Of a DNA stretch of 64,000 bases, positions 37,334 through 45,817 are shown in pieces. This DNA comes from Salinisphaeraceae bacterium (GTDB taxonomy: Bacteria; Pseudomonadota; Gammaproteobacteria; Nevskiales; Salinisphaeraceae): the NCBI GenBank assembly GCA_002683405.1, contig NYTH01000033.1, forward strand, positions 1-64,000. The letters are read 5' to 3'. Positions within the stretch are counted from its first letter, which is position 1, and each line of letters begins with the position of its first letter. A program made the position numbers and the translations under genes. The notes under the pieces were generated by a model. It saw nothing but the letters and a program-made list of their open reading frames with translations, was not told where the DNA came from and did not search any database.

Positions 37334-37357
37334 AATTGGTATATTGATATACTAATT
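37334..37357. promoter_or_regulatory. AT-rich 24-bp palindrome between sqr and sulP
   Basis: Arms AATTGGTATAT and ATATACTAATT (10 of 11 pairing) around a TG centre, 31 bases upstream of the sqr start and 89 before sulP. It is unlike the ATACCC-N4-GGGTAT sites. The shape suits an ArsR-family persulfide sensor such as BigR/SqrR, but no such gene is next to it. Confidence 0.65.
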
Positions 37358-37445
37358 GAGCATATAGAACGATATTCCGACTGGCCAGCGTAGATGCCGA
37401 ACTCAGCCCGGGCAGTCTACTGCAGTCGCCAAGGGGAGCGCTGAC

Positions 37446-39161
37446 GTGTGGCACAAGATTTTCCCGCTGTTCGCCCACCTGCAGGCATCCGACCGGGGAA
37501 ACTGGTCCGATGATCTGCTGGCCGGCACCATTACCGCCATCCTGCTGGTGCCCCAGGGCATGGCCTACGCCATGCTCGCCGGCCTGCCACCCGAAATGGG
37601 CCTGTACGCCTCCATTGTCCCGCCATTCGTCTATGCCTTCTTTGGCACCAGCCGGGCGCTCGCGGTCGGGCCGGTTGCCGTGGCCGCGCTCATGGTGGCC
37701 AACGCGCTGAATAACTACGCGGGCGGCGATCAGGCCGCGTGGATCACGGGCGCCATGATACTCGCCGCTCAGACCGGCTTTTTCCTGCTGATTCTGGGTA
37801 TGTTCCGTCTGGGCGCCCTGGTGAGCTTTGTCAGCCATCCGGTGCTGGCCGGCTTTACGACGGGTGCTGCCGTGCTGATCATCACCAGCCAGATCAAGCA
37901 TCTGGCGGGCATCGATCTGCCGCGCGGCGACGGCCTCGAGACCGTGCTGGCATTCCTGCAGCACATGGACCAGACCCACTGGCTGACCTTCGTCTTCAGC
38001 GCCCTGTCGATTGCCCTGCTCCTGCTCGGGCGACAGCCCCTGGTGCGGCTGCTTCAGCGCCTGGGCCTGTCGCCGCGCGCTGCCGGCATGACGGCCCGCG
38101 GCGCGCCGCTGGTCATCGTGATCGTGGCCACCCTGGCGGCGGCGGTGCTGGTCCCCGCCGGCGCGGACGGTCTGGCCATCGTGGGCGCCATCCCCACTGG
38201 CTTGCCCATCCCCGGACTGGAATTCTTCCGGGCATCCGGCTGGATCGAGCTTCTGCCCTCTTCAATACTCATCGCGCTCGTGGGGTATGTGGAGAGCGTT
38301 TCGGTGGCCAAGGTCCTGGCCGCCCGGCGCCGGCAGAAAATCGATGCCAACAAGGAGCTCACCGCGCTGGGCGTAACCAACGTGGCGGCGGCCGTGGCCG
38401 GCACCATGCCGGTGGCCGGCGGCTTCTCCCGCTCCATCGTCAATTTCGACGCGGGTGCACAGACGCAGGTGGCCGCCATCGTCACGGCGGTACTCGTGGC
38501 GGTCGTGGCATTGTTCTTCACGGCCGCCTTCCATTACCTGCCGAACGCGGTGCTCGCAGCCATTATCGTGGTGGCGGTCGCCCAACTCATCGACCTGAGT
38601 GAGGCCCGATCAATCTGGCGCTACGACCGCGGCGACGGCGCGGCCTGGCTGGTCACGGCGGTTGCGGTGCTGGTGCTGGGCATCGAGCTGGGCCTGATTG
38701 CCGGCATCGCGGTGTCGCTGGCCACCTACCTCTGGCGGACGAGCAAGCCGCATATGGCGGTGATGGGCCGCGTGCCGGGCACGCACCACTTCCGAAACGT
38801 CAACCGGCACGTGGTGGATACACTGCCGGATACGCTGATCATCCGCATCGACGAAAACCTGTATTTCGCAAACACCGCGTCGGTGGAGGAATACATCCTC
38901 GACCACGTGGTGTGCTGCGAGGACGTCAAGCACGTGCTGCTTGTGATGTCGGCCGTCAGCTACGTGGACTCCAGCGCGCTGGAAACCCTGGAGCATCTCA
39001 ACGAGGACCTGGCCGCCGCGGGCGTGACCCTGCATCTGGCGGAGGTCAAGGGCCCGGTCATGGATCGGCTCAGGCAGACGCACCTGGGGCAGGAGCTGGC
39101 CGGGCAGCGCATTTACCTGTCCACCGAGCACGCCTTCGAGGCGCTGACAGCCGAGCCTTGA
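37446..39161 (+). CDS. SulP-family anion transporter with STAS domain
   Basis: A 571-residue permease with a GTG start preceded by AGGGGAG. About 10-12 membrane segments carry the family motifs VPQGMAYAMLAGLPPEMGLY and GFTTGAAVLI. A cytoplasmic STAS domain fills about residues 445-565 (LIIRIDENLYFANTASVEEYI, SAVSYVDSSALETL). Substrates in the family are sulfate, bicarbonate or other anions; beside sqr, export of sulfate or sulfite is a reasonable guess. Confidence 0.92.
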   Translation: MWHKIFPLFAHLQASDRGNWSDDLLAGTITAILLVPQGMAYAMLAGLPPEMGLYASIVPPFVYAFFGTSRALAVGPVAVAALMVANALNNYAGGDQAAWITGAMILAAQTGFFLLILGMFRLGALVSFVSHPVLAGFTTGAAVLIITSQIKHLAGIDLPRGDGLETVLAFLQHMDQTHWLTFVFSALSIALLLLGRQPLVRLLQRLGLSPRAAGMTARGAPLVIVIVATLAAAVLVPAGADGLAIVGAIPTGLPIPGLEFFRASGWIELLPSSILIALVGYVESVSVAKVLAARRRQKIDANKELTALGVTNVAAAVAGTMPVAGGFSRSIVNFDAGAQTQVAAIVTAVLVAVVALFFTAAFHYLPNAVLAAIIVVAVAQLIDLSEARSIWRYDRGDGAAWLVTAVAVLVLGIELGLIAGIAVSLATYLWRTSKPHMAVMGRVPGTHHFRNVNRHVVDTLPDTLIIRIDENLYFANTASVEEYILDHVVCCEDVKHVLLVMSAVSYVDSSALETLEHLNEDLAAAGVTLHLAEVKGPVMDRLRQTHLGQELAGQRIYLSTEHAFEALTAEP

Positions 39162-39218
39162 CCGGTTGCTGGCCGCGACGGGCTTGGCCCACGCGGCTGA
39201 TCATCCAACGCCGGCCGG

Positions 39219-40577
39219 CTAGCCGATCTGCACGTTGCTGACCTCGCCGCCTTTCGCCACTTCCCAGGACTGAATGGCGTTGTTGTGGTAAATCGAGCGC
39301 GAACCGCGCACGTCCCTGAGCTGGGTGTAGGTGGGCTGCACGTAGCCTGTGCTGTCGGTCACCCGGCTTTGCAACACGGCGGGCGCACCGTCCCAGACCC
39401 AGTCGATGTTGAAACGGGTCAGGGCCTTGGGCAGGATAGGTTCTTCCAGCCGGGCCGTGAACCAGTTCTTGCCGCCGTCGAACGACACATCCACGCGCTT
39501 GACCGTGCCGCGGCCGGTCCAGGCCAGACCGGTGACGTTATAAAAGCCCTGACTCATCAGTTTCTGCCCGCCGGACGGTGAGGTAATCACTGACTTGGCT
39601 TCCTGGATGGACGTGTACTGACGCAGCTTGCCGTCGGGCATGAGGTCGACGTAGTGACTGGCCTCGTCCTTGGCCGCGTAGGGCTTGTCGCCCACCTCGA
39701 TGCGGCGCAGCCACTTTACCCAGGACACGCCCTGCAAACCGGGCGCGACGAAACGCAGCGGGTAGCCGTTTTCCGGGCGCAGCATCTCGCCGTTCATGCC
39801 GTAGGCCACCATGCAGTCGTCCAGCGCGCGCTCGATGGGGATGGTTCGCGTCATGCTCGAGCCGTCTGCGCCCTCGACCAGCAGCACCTTCGCGTTCTGC
39901 TCGTCAAAACCCGCGTCCTCCAGCAGCGTGGACAGCAATACCCCGGTATATTCATTCCCCGACAGCATGCCGTGGGTGTACTGCACGGTAGGCACGGCGG
40001 TGTTGCCCCACTCCATGGCGGAATTGGCGCCACATTCGATGAAGTGGATGCGCGACACCGAGGGCAGCCGCATCAGGTCATCCATGGTGTACACCTTGGG
40101 CTTGTCCACCATGCCGTTGATCATCAGGCGATGTCGGGCCGGATCAACGTCAACCCATCCCTGATGATGCCGCTCGAAATGCAGCCCGTTCGGGGTAATA
40201 ATGCCGAACATGCCCTGCAGCGGCGTGAATGCCACGTTGGCGCGGTTGTCGCCGGCCAGCCCGGGGCTGATCCGGCGCACGATGCTGCTTTCGTATTTGG
40301 ACGGCATGCCGTAGGGGTGATGCGCCACCGGATAGCCCAGCGCCTTTGTCCACGGCGGTGTCTCGAGAATATCGGGATCACCCTCGCCCTGCGCCGCGAA
40401 CGCACCGGCCACGGGCGCCGACATGGCGGCCGTGGCGGCGAGCAGGCTCTTGCGCAGCAGGCTGCGGCGCTGCTCGTCCACCCCGTGCTTGTTGATGGCG
40501 TTGATGGTGTCGCCATCAAGAAAGGATTCCGGCGCCTTGCGCAGGCGTCCCGGCTGTTTCAGCTGCTGATCTTTCAT
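39219..40577 (-). CDS. soxC: Sulfite dehydrogenase (sulfane dehydrogenase) molybdenum subunit SoxC
   Basis: A 452-residue molybdopterin oxidoreductase of the sulfite oxidase fold. A signal peptide with an RRSLLRKSLLAATAAM twin-arginine-like start lies after a 35-residue leader. The Mo-ligating cysteine is in HFIECGANSAMEWGN, and the Mo-co dimerisation domain ends the protein. With SoxD it oxidises the SoxY-bound sulfane atom. It is the last gene of a six-gene run beginning with YeeE, and is 9 kb from soxD. Confidence 0.95.
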   Translation of the reverse strand: MKDQQLKQPGRLRKAPESFLDGDTINAINKHGVDEQRRSLLRKSLLAATAAMSAPVAGAFAAQGEGDPDILETPPWTKALGYPVAHHPYGMPSKYESSIVRRISPGLAGDNRANVAFTPLQGMFGIITPNGLHFERHHQGWVDVDPARHRLMINGMVDKPKVYTMDDLMRLPSVSRIHFIECGANSAMEWGNTAVPTVQYTHGMLSGNEYTGVLLSTLLEDAGFDEQNAKVLLVEGADGSSMTRTIPIERALDDCMVAYGMNGEMLRPENGYPLRFVAPGLQGVSWVKWLRRIEVGDKPYAAKDEASHYVDLMPDGKLRQYTSIQEAKSVITSPSGGQKLMSQGFYNVTGLAWTGRGTVKRVDVSFDGGKNWFTARLEEPILPKALTRFNIDWVWDGAPAVLQSRVTDSTGYVQPTYTQLRDVRGSRSIYHNNAIQSWEVAKGGEVSNVQIG

Positions 40578-40626
40578 CGCACTGCCTTGTCTGATTCGGT
40601 TTGTATTTCAGCGCTCGCGAGCGGGG

Positions 40627-41619
40627 CTAATCCGCCAGCCCGACAACGGGACGCCCCAGCGTGGTCCATTCCAGCATCGACCCGTCGTACAGCCGGGCGT
40701 TCTTCACGCCGAGTATTTCGCTCAGCACGAACCAGGCGCCGGCCGCCAGGTGGCCGGTATTGCAATAGGCAATGCTGCCGGGCCCGGCATCGATTTCGAG
40801 CTTGCGAAAGACGTCGCCGTATTCGTCCGGCGTCATGAACAGGGCCGCCAGACCCTCACTGCGCGTGTGCACGTCAATGGGGAAATTCCGCGCGCCCTTC
40901 AGGTGGCCGGCGGCCTGAACGGACGATTTACGCGATACGCCCAGGTACTGCTCCACGGAGCGCGCGTCGACAAGCGCCGCACCTTGCTTCATGGCGGCTT
41001 CCACATCGTCCACTTCGGCGATGAGTTCGCGCCGCTCGGCGGTGGCCTGCCAGTCACCGGCGCCCGACTTGGCCGCGTCTGTACTGACGTCGTAGCCGGC
41101 CTGTAGCCAGGCGGTATTGCCGCCGTTGAGAATGGCGACGTCGTCTTCCCCGTAATACTTGAGCGTCCAGTAAACGCGCGCGGCGCCGTCCATTTCGTGG
41201 AAGCTGTCGCCGGGATTGGTCAGGACGATCGGCCGGCCCGCCGGGATCCCCGCGTCCTGCATCAGCTTTTCGAAAACGGCCTTTTCGGGTACGCGCTTGC
41301 CGATCGTCTTCCCCTGCACGTTGCGGTCCACGCGCAGCAGGTTGTAGTCCAGCAGCTTCGCGCCCTCGATATGGCCGCCCGGCCGCTCGAGCTGCTTTTT
41401 GCCGTCCTTGTCGGCCTGGTATTCGGGAGACAGGGTGAACCCTCTCGGCCAGCTGCGAACGTCCACCACGGTCACGCCGGCGAGGTTGGCTTTCAGCCAG
41501 GCGGGGTCGACGAGCGGCCCGGGTAGTTTCGCGGCCTGCGCCTGCTGCGACACACAGGACAACATCAGCGTGGCGGCTGTCAGCGTGGCAAACACGCCGG
41601 TGAATAGCCTCATCCTCAT
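40627..41619 (-). CDS. Periplasmic two-domain sulfurtransferase (rhodanese)
   Basis: A 330-residue protein: signal peptide (ATLTAATLMLS, cleavage near AQA), then two rhodanese domains. The first (DVRSWPRGF) lacks a loop cysteine. The second has the catalytic Cys286 in IAYCNTGHLAAGAW. GGAGG precedes ATG 41619. In the periplasm it would move sulfane sulfur between thiosulfate, persulfides and carrier thiols. It lies between soxC and the DUF6969-like gene in one transcript. Confidence 0.9.
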   Translation of the reverse strand: MRMRLFTGVFATLTAATLMLSCVSQQAQAAKLPGPLVDPAWLKANLAGVTVVDVRSWPRGFTLSPEYQADKDGKKQLERPGGHIEGAKLLDYNLLRVDRNVQGKTIGKRVPEKAVFEKLMQDAGIPAGRPIVLTNPGDSFHEMDGAARVYWTLKYYGEDDVAILNGGNTAWLQAGYDVSTDAAKSGAGDWQATAERRELIAEVDDVEAAMKQGAALVDARSVEQYLGVSRKSSVQAAGHLKGARNFPIDVHTRSEGLAALFMTPDEYGDVFRKLEIDAGPGSIAYCNTGHLAAGAWFVLSEILGVKNARLYDGSMLEWTTLGRPVVGLAD

Positions 41620-41674
41620 TGCTTTTCCTCCGACCGGATGACCGGTGATTTCGTTAGGGCGTTTGACCGGCGCG

Positions 41675-42313
41675 CTAGGCGGCCTGCGCGTCCAGATCGA
41701 GCACCTCGTCTGCAAGCGAAAGCCGTGTGGCCGTCAGGACATGCATGCGCCGGTCCTCCAGCAGATTGGGTCTGGAGCCGCCCGCCGCCATGGCTGCCAA
41801 TCGGGTGTCTCGCGCAGCAATAATGCGCCGCAGGCGGGGCCAGAATAGAATCACCGCACACTGTAACCAGCGGCTCACCAGCGGGCTCGCCTGGCTCGCG
41901 CGCGTGTCGAACTGACGCAGCCGTGCCAGTACCTGATCGGCCGGGGCCCACTGCTCATCGGTGACCCAGCGGTTGGTCGTGAAGGCCCGGACCGGCATGC
42001 CGCGCGCGTCCACCGACAATCCGACCAGATGGGTCAGCCTACCGGGGTCAGGCTCGGCAAACAGGTGGAAATGACCGTGTTCACCCCAGTGACGGGGCAT
42101 GTCGGCGTGGCCGTGGTAGAAATAGCGGTAACCCTTGCCGCGCGCGTCGTCAGCCGGGAAATGTTGGTACTCCCTAGGTTGAGCGCACGCGCCCATCAGC
42201 ACCGACAGGATCGACTCACCCTGCTCGGCAAGCTGCTGCACTACCTGCATCAGGCCGGCAGCTGCGGCCCGCCGCTCCTGCTGACTGATCGATATGCCGG
42301 CCGGGCCGCCCAC
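41675..42313 (-). CDS. DUF6969-like protein of the sulfur operon
   Basis: A protein of about 212 residues with a histidine-rich core, RYFYHGHADMPRHWGEHGHFHLF, followed by LTHLVGLSVDARGMPVRAFTTNRWVTDE. I recall this pattern from DUF6969-type proteins but have no functional knowledge. The His cluster could bind a metal. The start is unsure: I use GTG 42313 because a lipoprotein gene ends at 42342 and the helix following the GTG looks like domain sequence; ATG 42250 is the alternative. Same strand and tight spacing place it in the YeeE-rhodanese-soxC transcript. Confidence 0.65.
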   Translation of the reverse strand: MGGPAGISISQQERRAAAAGLMQVVQQLAEQGESILSVLMGACAQPREYQHFPADDARGKGYRYFYHGHADMPRHWGEHGHFHLFAEPDPGRLTHLVGLSVDARGMPVRAFTTNRWVTDEQWAPADQVLARLRQFDTRASQASPLVSRWLQCAVILFWPRLRRIIAARDTRLAAMAAGGSRPNLLEDRRMHVLTATRLSLADEVLDLDAQAA

Positions 42314-42341
42314 GTCGCAACAGGTACGCGGCGTCCGGTGC

Positions 42342-42545
42342 TCAGCGCCCCGCGCAGGGGTTCGACGGGCGCTTGGGCGCACCCGCACAGGGATTTGACG
42401 GCCGCTCCTGCGCGCTGTCTGCCGACGACTGATTCGAAGACCCGCCGTCACCGGACGAGCATCCCGCCATGGACGCCACCGATCCTACGGCAAGGGCCAT
42501 GGCGGACAGCTGGGCCGCCAGTTTGCGTGATTGTCTGCTTGCCAC
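42342..42545 (-). CDS. Small lipoprotein with duplicated RPSNPCAG motif
   Basis: A 67-residue product: a signal peptide (LAAQLSAMALAVGSVA) ending in a lipobox-like SMAGC, a Ser/Gly/Asp linker, then RPSNPCAG twice in tandem at the very C-terminus. After lipidation the mature part would be about 40 residues carrying two free cysteines. The GTG start has GGAG 8 bases upstream. It stands between the second YeeE half and the DUF6969-like gene. Function unknown; the cysteines suggest sulfur or metal handling. Confidence 0.7.
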   Translation of the reverse strand: MASRQSRKLAAQLSAMALAVGSVASMAGCSSGDGGSSNQSSADSAQERPSNPCAGAPKRPSNPCAGR

Positions 42546-42587
42546 CGTTCTACTCCGTTCTCGCTCGCGTCTTTGTTATCTGAATGT

Positions 42588-43202
42588 TCAGGCGTTGCCG
42601 GCAGCCGTGCCAGACACACCATCGGCATCACGCTGTTCGCGCTTTTCCGCCTCGGTCGGCCTGGGCCGCGGTGCGCGCGTGGTCAGGTAACCGACCACGG
42701 CGGCCACCCCCGTGAGCATCAACAGCACCACGATGGTGGGGATACCCAACAGCTCGGGCACGGTCTGCGCTTCCGGTGCAGGCAGTGCGGTCAGCATCGG
42801 TTCGATGGCGTCATAGGCGCCCGCAAAAACCACGGTGCCGAGGATCAGGCCGATGAAGAACACAAGGCCGTCCATGTGACCGGAACAAAAGCCGACCACT
42901 GACGTACCCGGGCAGAATCCGCCAACAGCCATGCCGGCCCCCACGCCCACGCCGCCGAGCAGAGTGGCGTAGATGAAGGCGGACGGAATGAAGATGTCGT
43001 ACTGCCCCACTACGCCCACCATCTGCAGCGCGAACAGCCCGAACGCGCAGACCAGAATGGCGGTGAACATCACGTTGAACACGGTCCAGTCCTTGAAGCG
43101 CAGCTGACCTGTCAGCTTGCAGGCACTTGCAAAACCGGCGCGCTCCAGCGCGAAACCGAAGACCAGGCCGCAGGCCAGGCCGGAAATAATCATGCTACTC
43201 AT
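42588..43202 (-). CDS. YeeE/YedE-type transporter, second half (CPGT type)
   Basis: A 204-residue membrane protein with about five hydrophobic segments, GLVFGFALERAGFASACKLTGQ near the start and the signature GGFCPGTSVVGFCSGHMDG. The last 25 residues are charged and cytoplasmic. Its ATG overlaps the stop of the first half by one base (TAATG), so the two are coupled. It probably forms a sulfur-compound transporter with that partner. Confidence 0.87.
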   Translation of the reverse strand: MSSMIISGLACGLVFGFALERAGFASACKLTGQLRFKDWTVFNVMFTAILVCAFGLFALQMVGVVGQYDIFIPSAFIYATLLGGVGVGAGMAVGGFCPGTSVVGFCSGHMDGLVFFIGLILGTVVFAGAYDAIEPMLTALPAPEAQTVPELLGIPTIVVLLMLTGVAAVVGYLTTRAPRPRPTEAEKREQRDADGVSGTAAGNA

Positions 43203-43717
43203 TACCAATACCTCTTCATGAACAGGCCGATGCCGGCGCCCGTTACAAAGAAACCGATGAGAAAGAGAAAGCCGGCGGTTGCCAGCGTGGCCGAGCCGGA
43301 CAGACCCAGCCCGCTGGTGCAACCCAGCGACAGACGCGCGCCAAAACCGGCGAGCATGCCGCCGGCGAGCGCCAGCACGGTCCGCTTGCCGTTGCCGAGC
43401 TTTGTGGGGCCACCGAACTGGAACCGGAATCGCCCCGCCGTCATGGCGCCGATGAGCGCGCCGACGGCCAGGCCGATCATCTGCCAGGTAATCCACGCAT
43501 TCAGCGGGTTGTTACCGCCGGACAGCAGCCCCCCGAAATAGGCGTTCGATTCGGCTGCCTGGCCGGCGACGGCCTGCGAGCCCTTCGCCGCGAGCGCGGT
43601 CGAAAAGCCGCTTGCGCCCATGCCGTGGCCGGTCCACACGAAGGCCATCAGCAACCCTACGCCCAGCAGTCCGCCGGCCACGAAGGGATTCCAGTAGGGC
43701 TTTGGTTGATTCTGCAT
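43202..43717 (-). CDS. YeeE/YedE-type transporter, first half (GCTSG type)
   Basis: A 171-residue membrane protein. Hydrophobic segments surround GMLAGFGARLSLGCTSGLGLSGSATL, the cysteine-bearing signature of the family. GGAGGAGGGG stands before ATG 43717 (MQNQPKPYWNPF). It is the first gene of a six-gene minus-strand run ending with soxC and is preceded by palindromic operator 2. Confidence 0.87.
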   Translation of the reverse strand: MQNQPKPYWNPFVAGGLLGVGLLMAFVWTGHGMGASGFSTALAAKGSQAVAGQAAESNAYFGGLLSGGNNPLNAWITWQMIGLAVGALIGAMTAGRFRFQFGGPTKLGNGKRTVLALAGGMLAGFGARLSLGCTSGLGLSGSATLATAGFLFLIGFFVTGAGIGLFMKRYW

Positions 43718-43790
43718 ACACCCCTCCTCCAGATCCGTTGTGCTCAGGGGCGCCGCCTGATCTTGTTTAATCTGTCGCTGGCGGCTACGC

Positions 43791-43806
43791 ATACCCCTGT
43801 CGGTAT
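43791..43806 (-). promoter_or_regulatory. Palindromic operator 2, ATACCCCTGTCGGTAT
   Basis: Arms ATACC/GGTAT, same 16-base frame as the other four sites, 74 bases upstream of the YeeE start at 43717. It is placed to control the six-gene YeeE-to-soxC transcript. Confidence 0.72.
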
Positions 43807-43946
43807 AGGTATGGATAGCACAGGGTGTCAGGAGCGTCAAACGCCCGGTTATATCGTTAGCGCGTTGGGCTATTTAAACCGCAGGCAACGGCGGCGATCC
43901 GGCATATGGCGCCGCAGACCGAGTGGCCAACGGCGTAATCAGGCGG

Positions 43947-44855
43947 CTACAGCGGGATGCACAAGCCGTCGCGAGCCTCGATCAGCTCACCGGGCCACGC
44001 CGCTCCGATACGCTGCTTGTGCTGCGCCTTGTCCCGCAGGCTGCGCGCCATCCAGTGACCGAGCAGCAGGCGCTCGGGCGCAGCATCGGCCACTGCCCGG
44101 GCGATATCGCGGGGGCGGGCATGCAGCGCCATCGGCTCGTCTCGCTCGCCAATCGCAATGGGCATGACCAGCAAATCCGCCCCCTCGGCCATCCTGATGA
44201 AATAATCGGTACTCAGGTTCTGATCGCCGCTGATGGCAATGCGCCGTCCGTCCACCTGCAGCAGATAGCCCAGCGTCGGCACGGGGCCGTGGTGCACTCC
44301 GACGGCGGACACCGACAGGCCCGGCCGCTGCAGCACGGCGGCCGGTTCGGCACTGGTCGATGGAATGGTCAGCGGCTCGAGCATGGGGAGCGACTCGTCC
44401 TGCCCGTCCAGCAGCCCGTGCAGGTAGGCGAACGCGCCGGCCTTGCGATCAAACAGACGGTGCAAAAAGGCGTCCAGCGACGGCCAGATGCCGTCGCCGT
44501 CCGGCCCCGACACCGCCAGGGGGCGCGTTCTTGGCGAAAAATACAGCCCTTTCAGCAGGGCCGGCAGGTCAGCGCTGTGATCCGTATGAAAATGCGTCAG
44601 GGCTATGATTTCCAGATCGGCCAATCGGGCGTCCGCCGCGCCGAAACGCTGAAACACCCCGCCACCGGCATCCACAAGAGCGACAGCCTTGCCCTTGCGC
44701 CAAAGCAGATAGCCGGCGGACGCACGCGCATCGTCGGCAATCGGGCCACCCGAGCCCAGGACCTCCAGCGCAAGCGCCTGGTCACGACAGGCGGCGCCGG
44801 CGGCCAGTACGGCACTCGATCCAGCCAGGCACAACGCGAAGAATAGTGTTTTCAT
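43947..44855 (-). CDS. Secreted MBL-fold metallo-hydrolase
   Basis: A 302-residue metallo-beta-lactamase-fold protein with a signal peptide (LFFALCLAGSSAVLA) and the metal motif LTHFHTDHSADLP. Further histidines occur in GVHHGPVPTLGYLL and LLLGHWM. It resembles periplasmic RNase Z/arylsulfatase-like hydrolases, and the substrate is unknown. ATG 44855 gives a proper signal peptide. It shares its upstream region with persulfide dioxygenase, so operator 3 could act on both. Confidence 0.82.
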   Translation of the reverse strand: MKTLFFALCLAGSSAVLAAGAACRDQALALEVLGSGGPIADDARASAGYLLWRKGKAVALVDAGGGVFQRFGAADARLADLEIIALTHFHTDHSADLPALLKGLYFSPRTRPLAVSGPDGDGIWPSLDAFLHRLFDRKAGAFAYLHGLLDGQDESLPMLEPLTIPSTSAEPAAVLQRPGLSVSAVGVHHGPVPTLGYLLQVDGRRIAISGDQNLSTDYFIRMAEGADLLVMPIAIGERDEPMALHARPRDIARAVADAAPERLLLGHWMARSLRDKAQHKQRIGAAWPGELIEARDGLCIPL

Positions 44856-44946
44856 GGCAATCTGCCGCAGGGAAGTCACAATAACCGGACCGGATCGACG
44901 CCCGATTCATGACAGGCCGCCGCCCCATCGAATCAATTTTGATCTA

Positions 44947-44962
44947 ATACCCCCTAGGGTAT
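44947..44962. promoter_or_regulatory. Palindromic operator 3, ATACCCCCTAGGGTAT
   Basis: Perfect ATACCC/GGGTAT arms with a CCTA spacer, 55 bases before the persulfide dioxygenase start and 91 bases from the divergent metallo-hydrolase start. Confidence 0.8.
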
Positions 44963-45017
44963 ATAGTCTGAGCGCGTGCTGCGCCGCAATCCAGCACCCC
45001 GCCAAGACGGAGGACTT

Positions 45018-45722
45018 ATGCTTTTCAGACAGCTTTTCGACAAGGAATCCAGCACCTATACCTATCTGATCGCCTCCGGCCGCGGCCGCGAAGCGCTGAT
45101 CATCGATCCGGTCAAGGAGCTGACGCAAACCTATCTGGATCTGATCAACCAGCTCGACCTGAAGCTGGTCCGCGCCATCGACACCCATACCCACGCCGAC
45201 CACATCACCGCGCTGGGTGAGCTGCGCAAGGCCACCGACTGCATGACGCTGATGGGCGAATTCACCAGGGCCGAATGCGTGAGTGACCACGTCAGCGAAG
45301 GCGACATCATCGACGTGGACGGCGTCAAGCTGAAATCCCTGTACACCCCCGGGCATACCGACGAGTCGTTCAGCTTCGTGCTGGACGGGGGCGGGGCGCG
45401 CGAAGACGCCGTGTTCACCGGCGACGTGCTGCTCATCCGCGGCTCGGGCCGAACGGACTTCCAGGGCGGTGACCCCTACAAGTCCTACGATTCCATCGTG
45501 AACAAGCTGTTCACGCTGGGTGACGACACGCTGGTCTACCCGGCGCACGACTACAAGGGGTTTGCGGTGTCCTCGATATTCGAGGAGCGAAACCATAATC
45601 CGCGGCTCGCCGGCAAGTCGGCAGAGCAATATGCCGACATCATGAACAGCCTGAACCTGCCCGACCCCAAACTGATGGACGTCGCAGTACCGGCGAATCT
45701 GGCCTGCGGCAACGCCGCCTGA
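45018..45722 (+). CDS. Persulfide dioxygenase (ETHE1-like)
   Basis: A 234-residue MBL-fold non-heme iron dioxygenase. The metal motif is THTHADHITALG, followed by TPGHTDES, FTGDVLLIRGSGRTDFQGGD and YPAHDYKG, the ETHE1/Blh pattern. It oxidises glutathione persulfide to sulfite in the cytoplasm, acting after SQR. GGAGG precedes ATG 45018, which gives the family's usual N-terminus MLFRQLFDKES. It is a single gene under operator 3. Confidence 0.94.
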   Translation: MLFRQLFDKESSTYTYLIASGRGREALIIDPVKELTQTYLDLINQLDLKLVRAIDTHTHADHITALGELRKATDCMTLMGEFTRAECVSDHVSEGDIIDVDGVKLKSLYTPGHTDESFSFVLDGGGAREDAVFTGDVLLIRGSGRTDFQGGDPYKSYDSIVNKLFTLGDDTLVYPAHDYKGFAVSSIFEERNHNPRLAGKSAEQYADIMNSLNLPDPKLMDVAVPANLACGNAA

Positions 45723-45766
45723 CCCTACACACGGGACAGCCATCGCGCGCTGCCGATGCAACGACC

Positions 45767-45793
45767 AAGGCCGGGCAATTGCCCGGCCTTTTC
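45767..45793. terminator. Bidirectional terminator between persulfide dioxygenase and soxB
   Basis: A perfect 10-bp stem AAGGCCGGGC/GCCCGGCCTT with an AATT loop, T-rich on the plus side. It ends both converging units. Confidence 0.88.
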
Positions 45794-45817
45794 ATTCAGC
45801 TCGAGCGGCCGAGCGGA

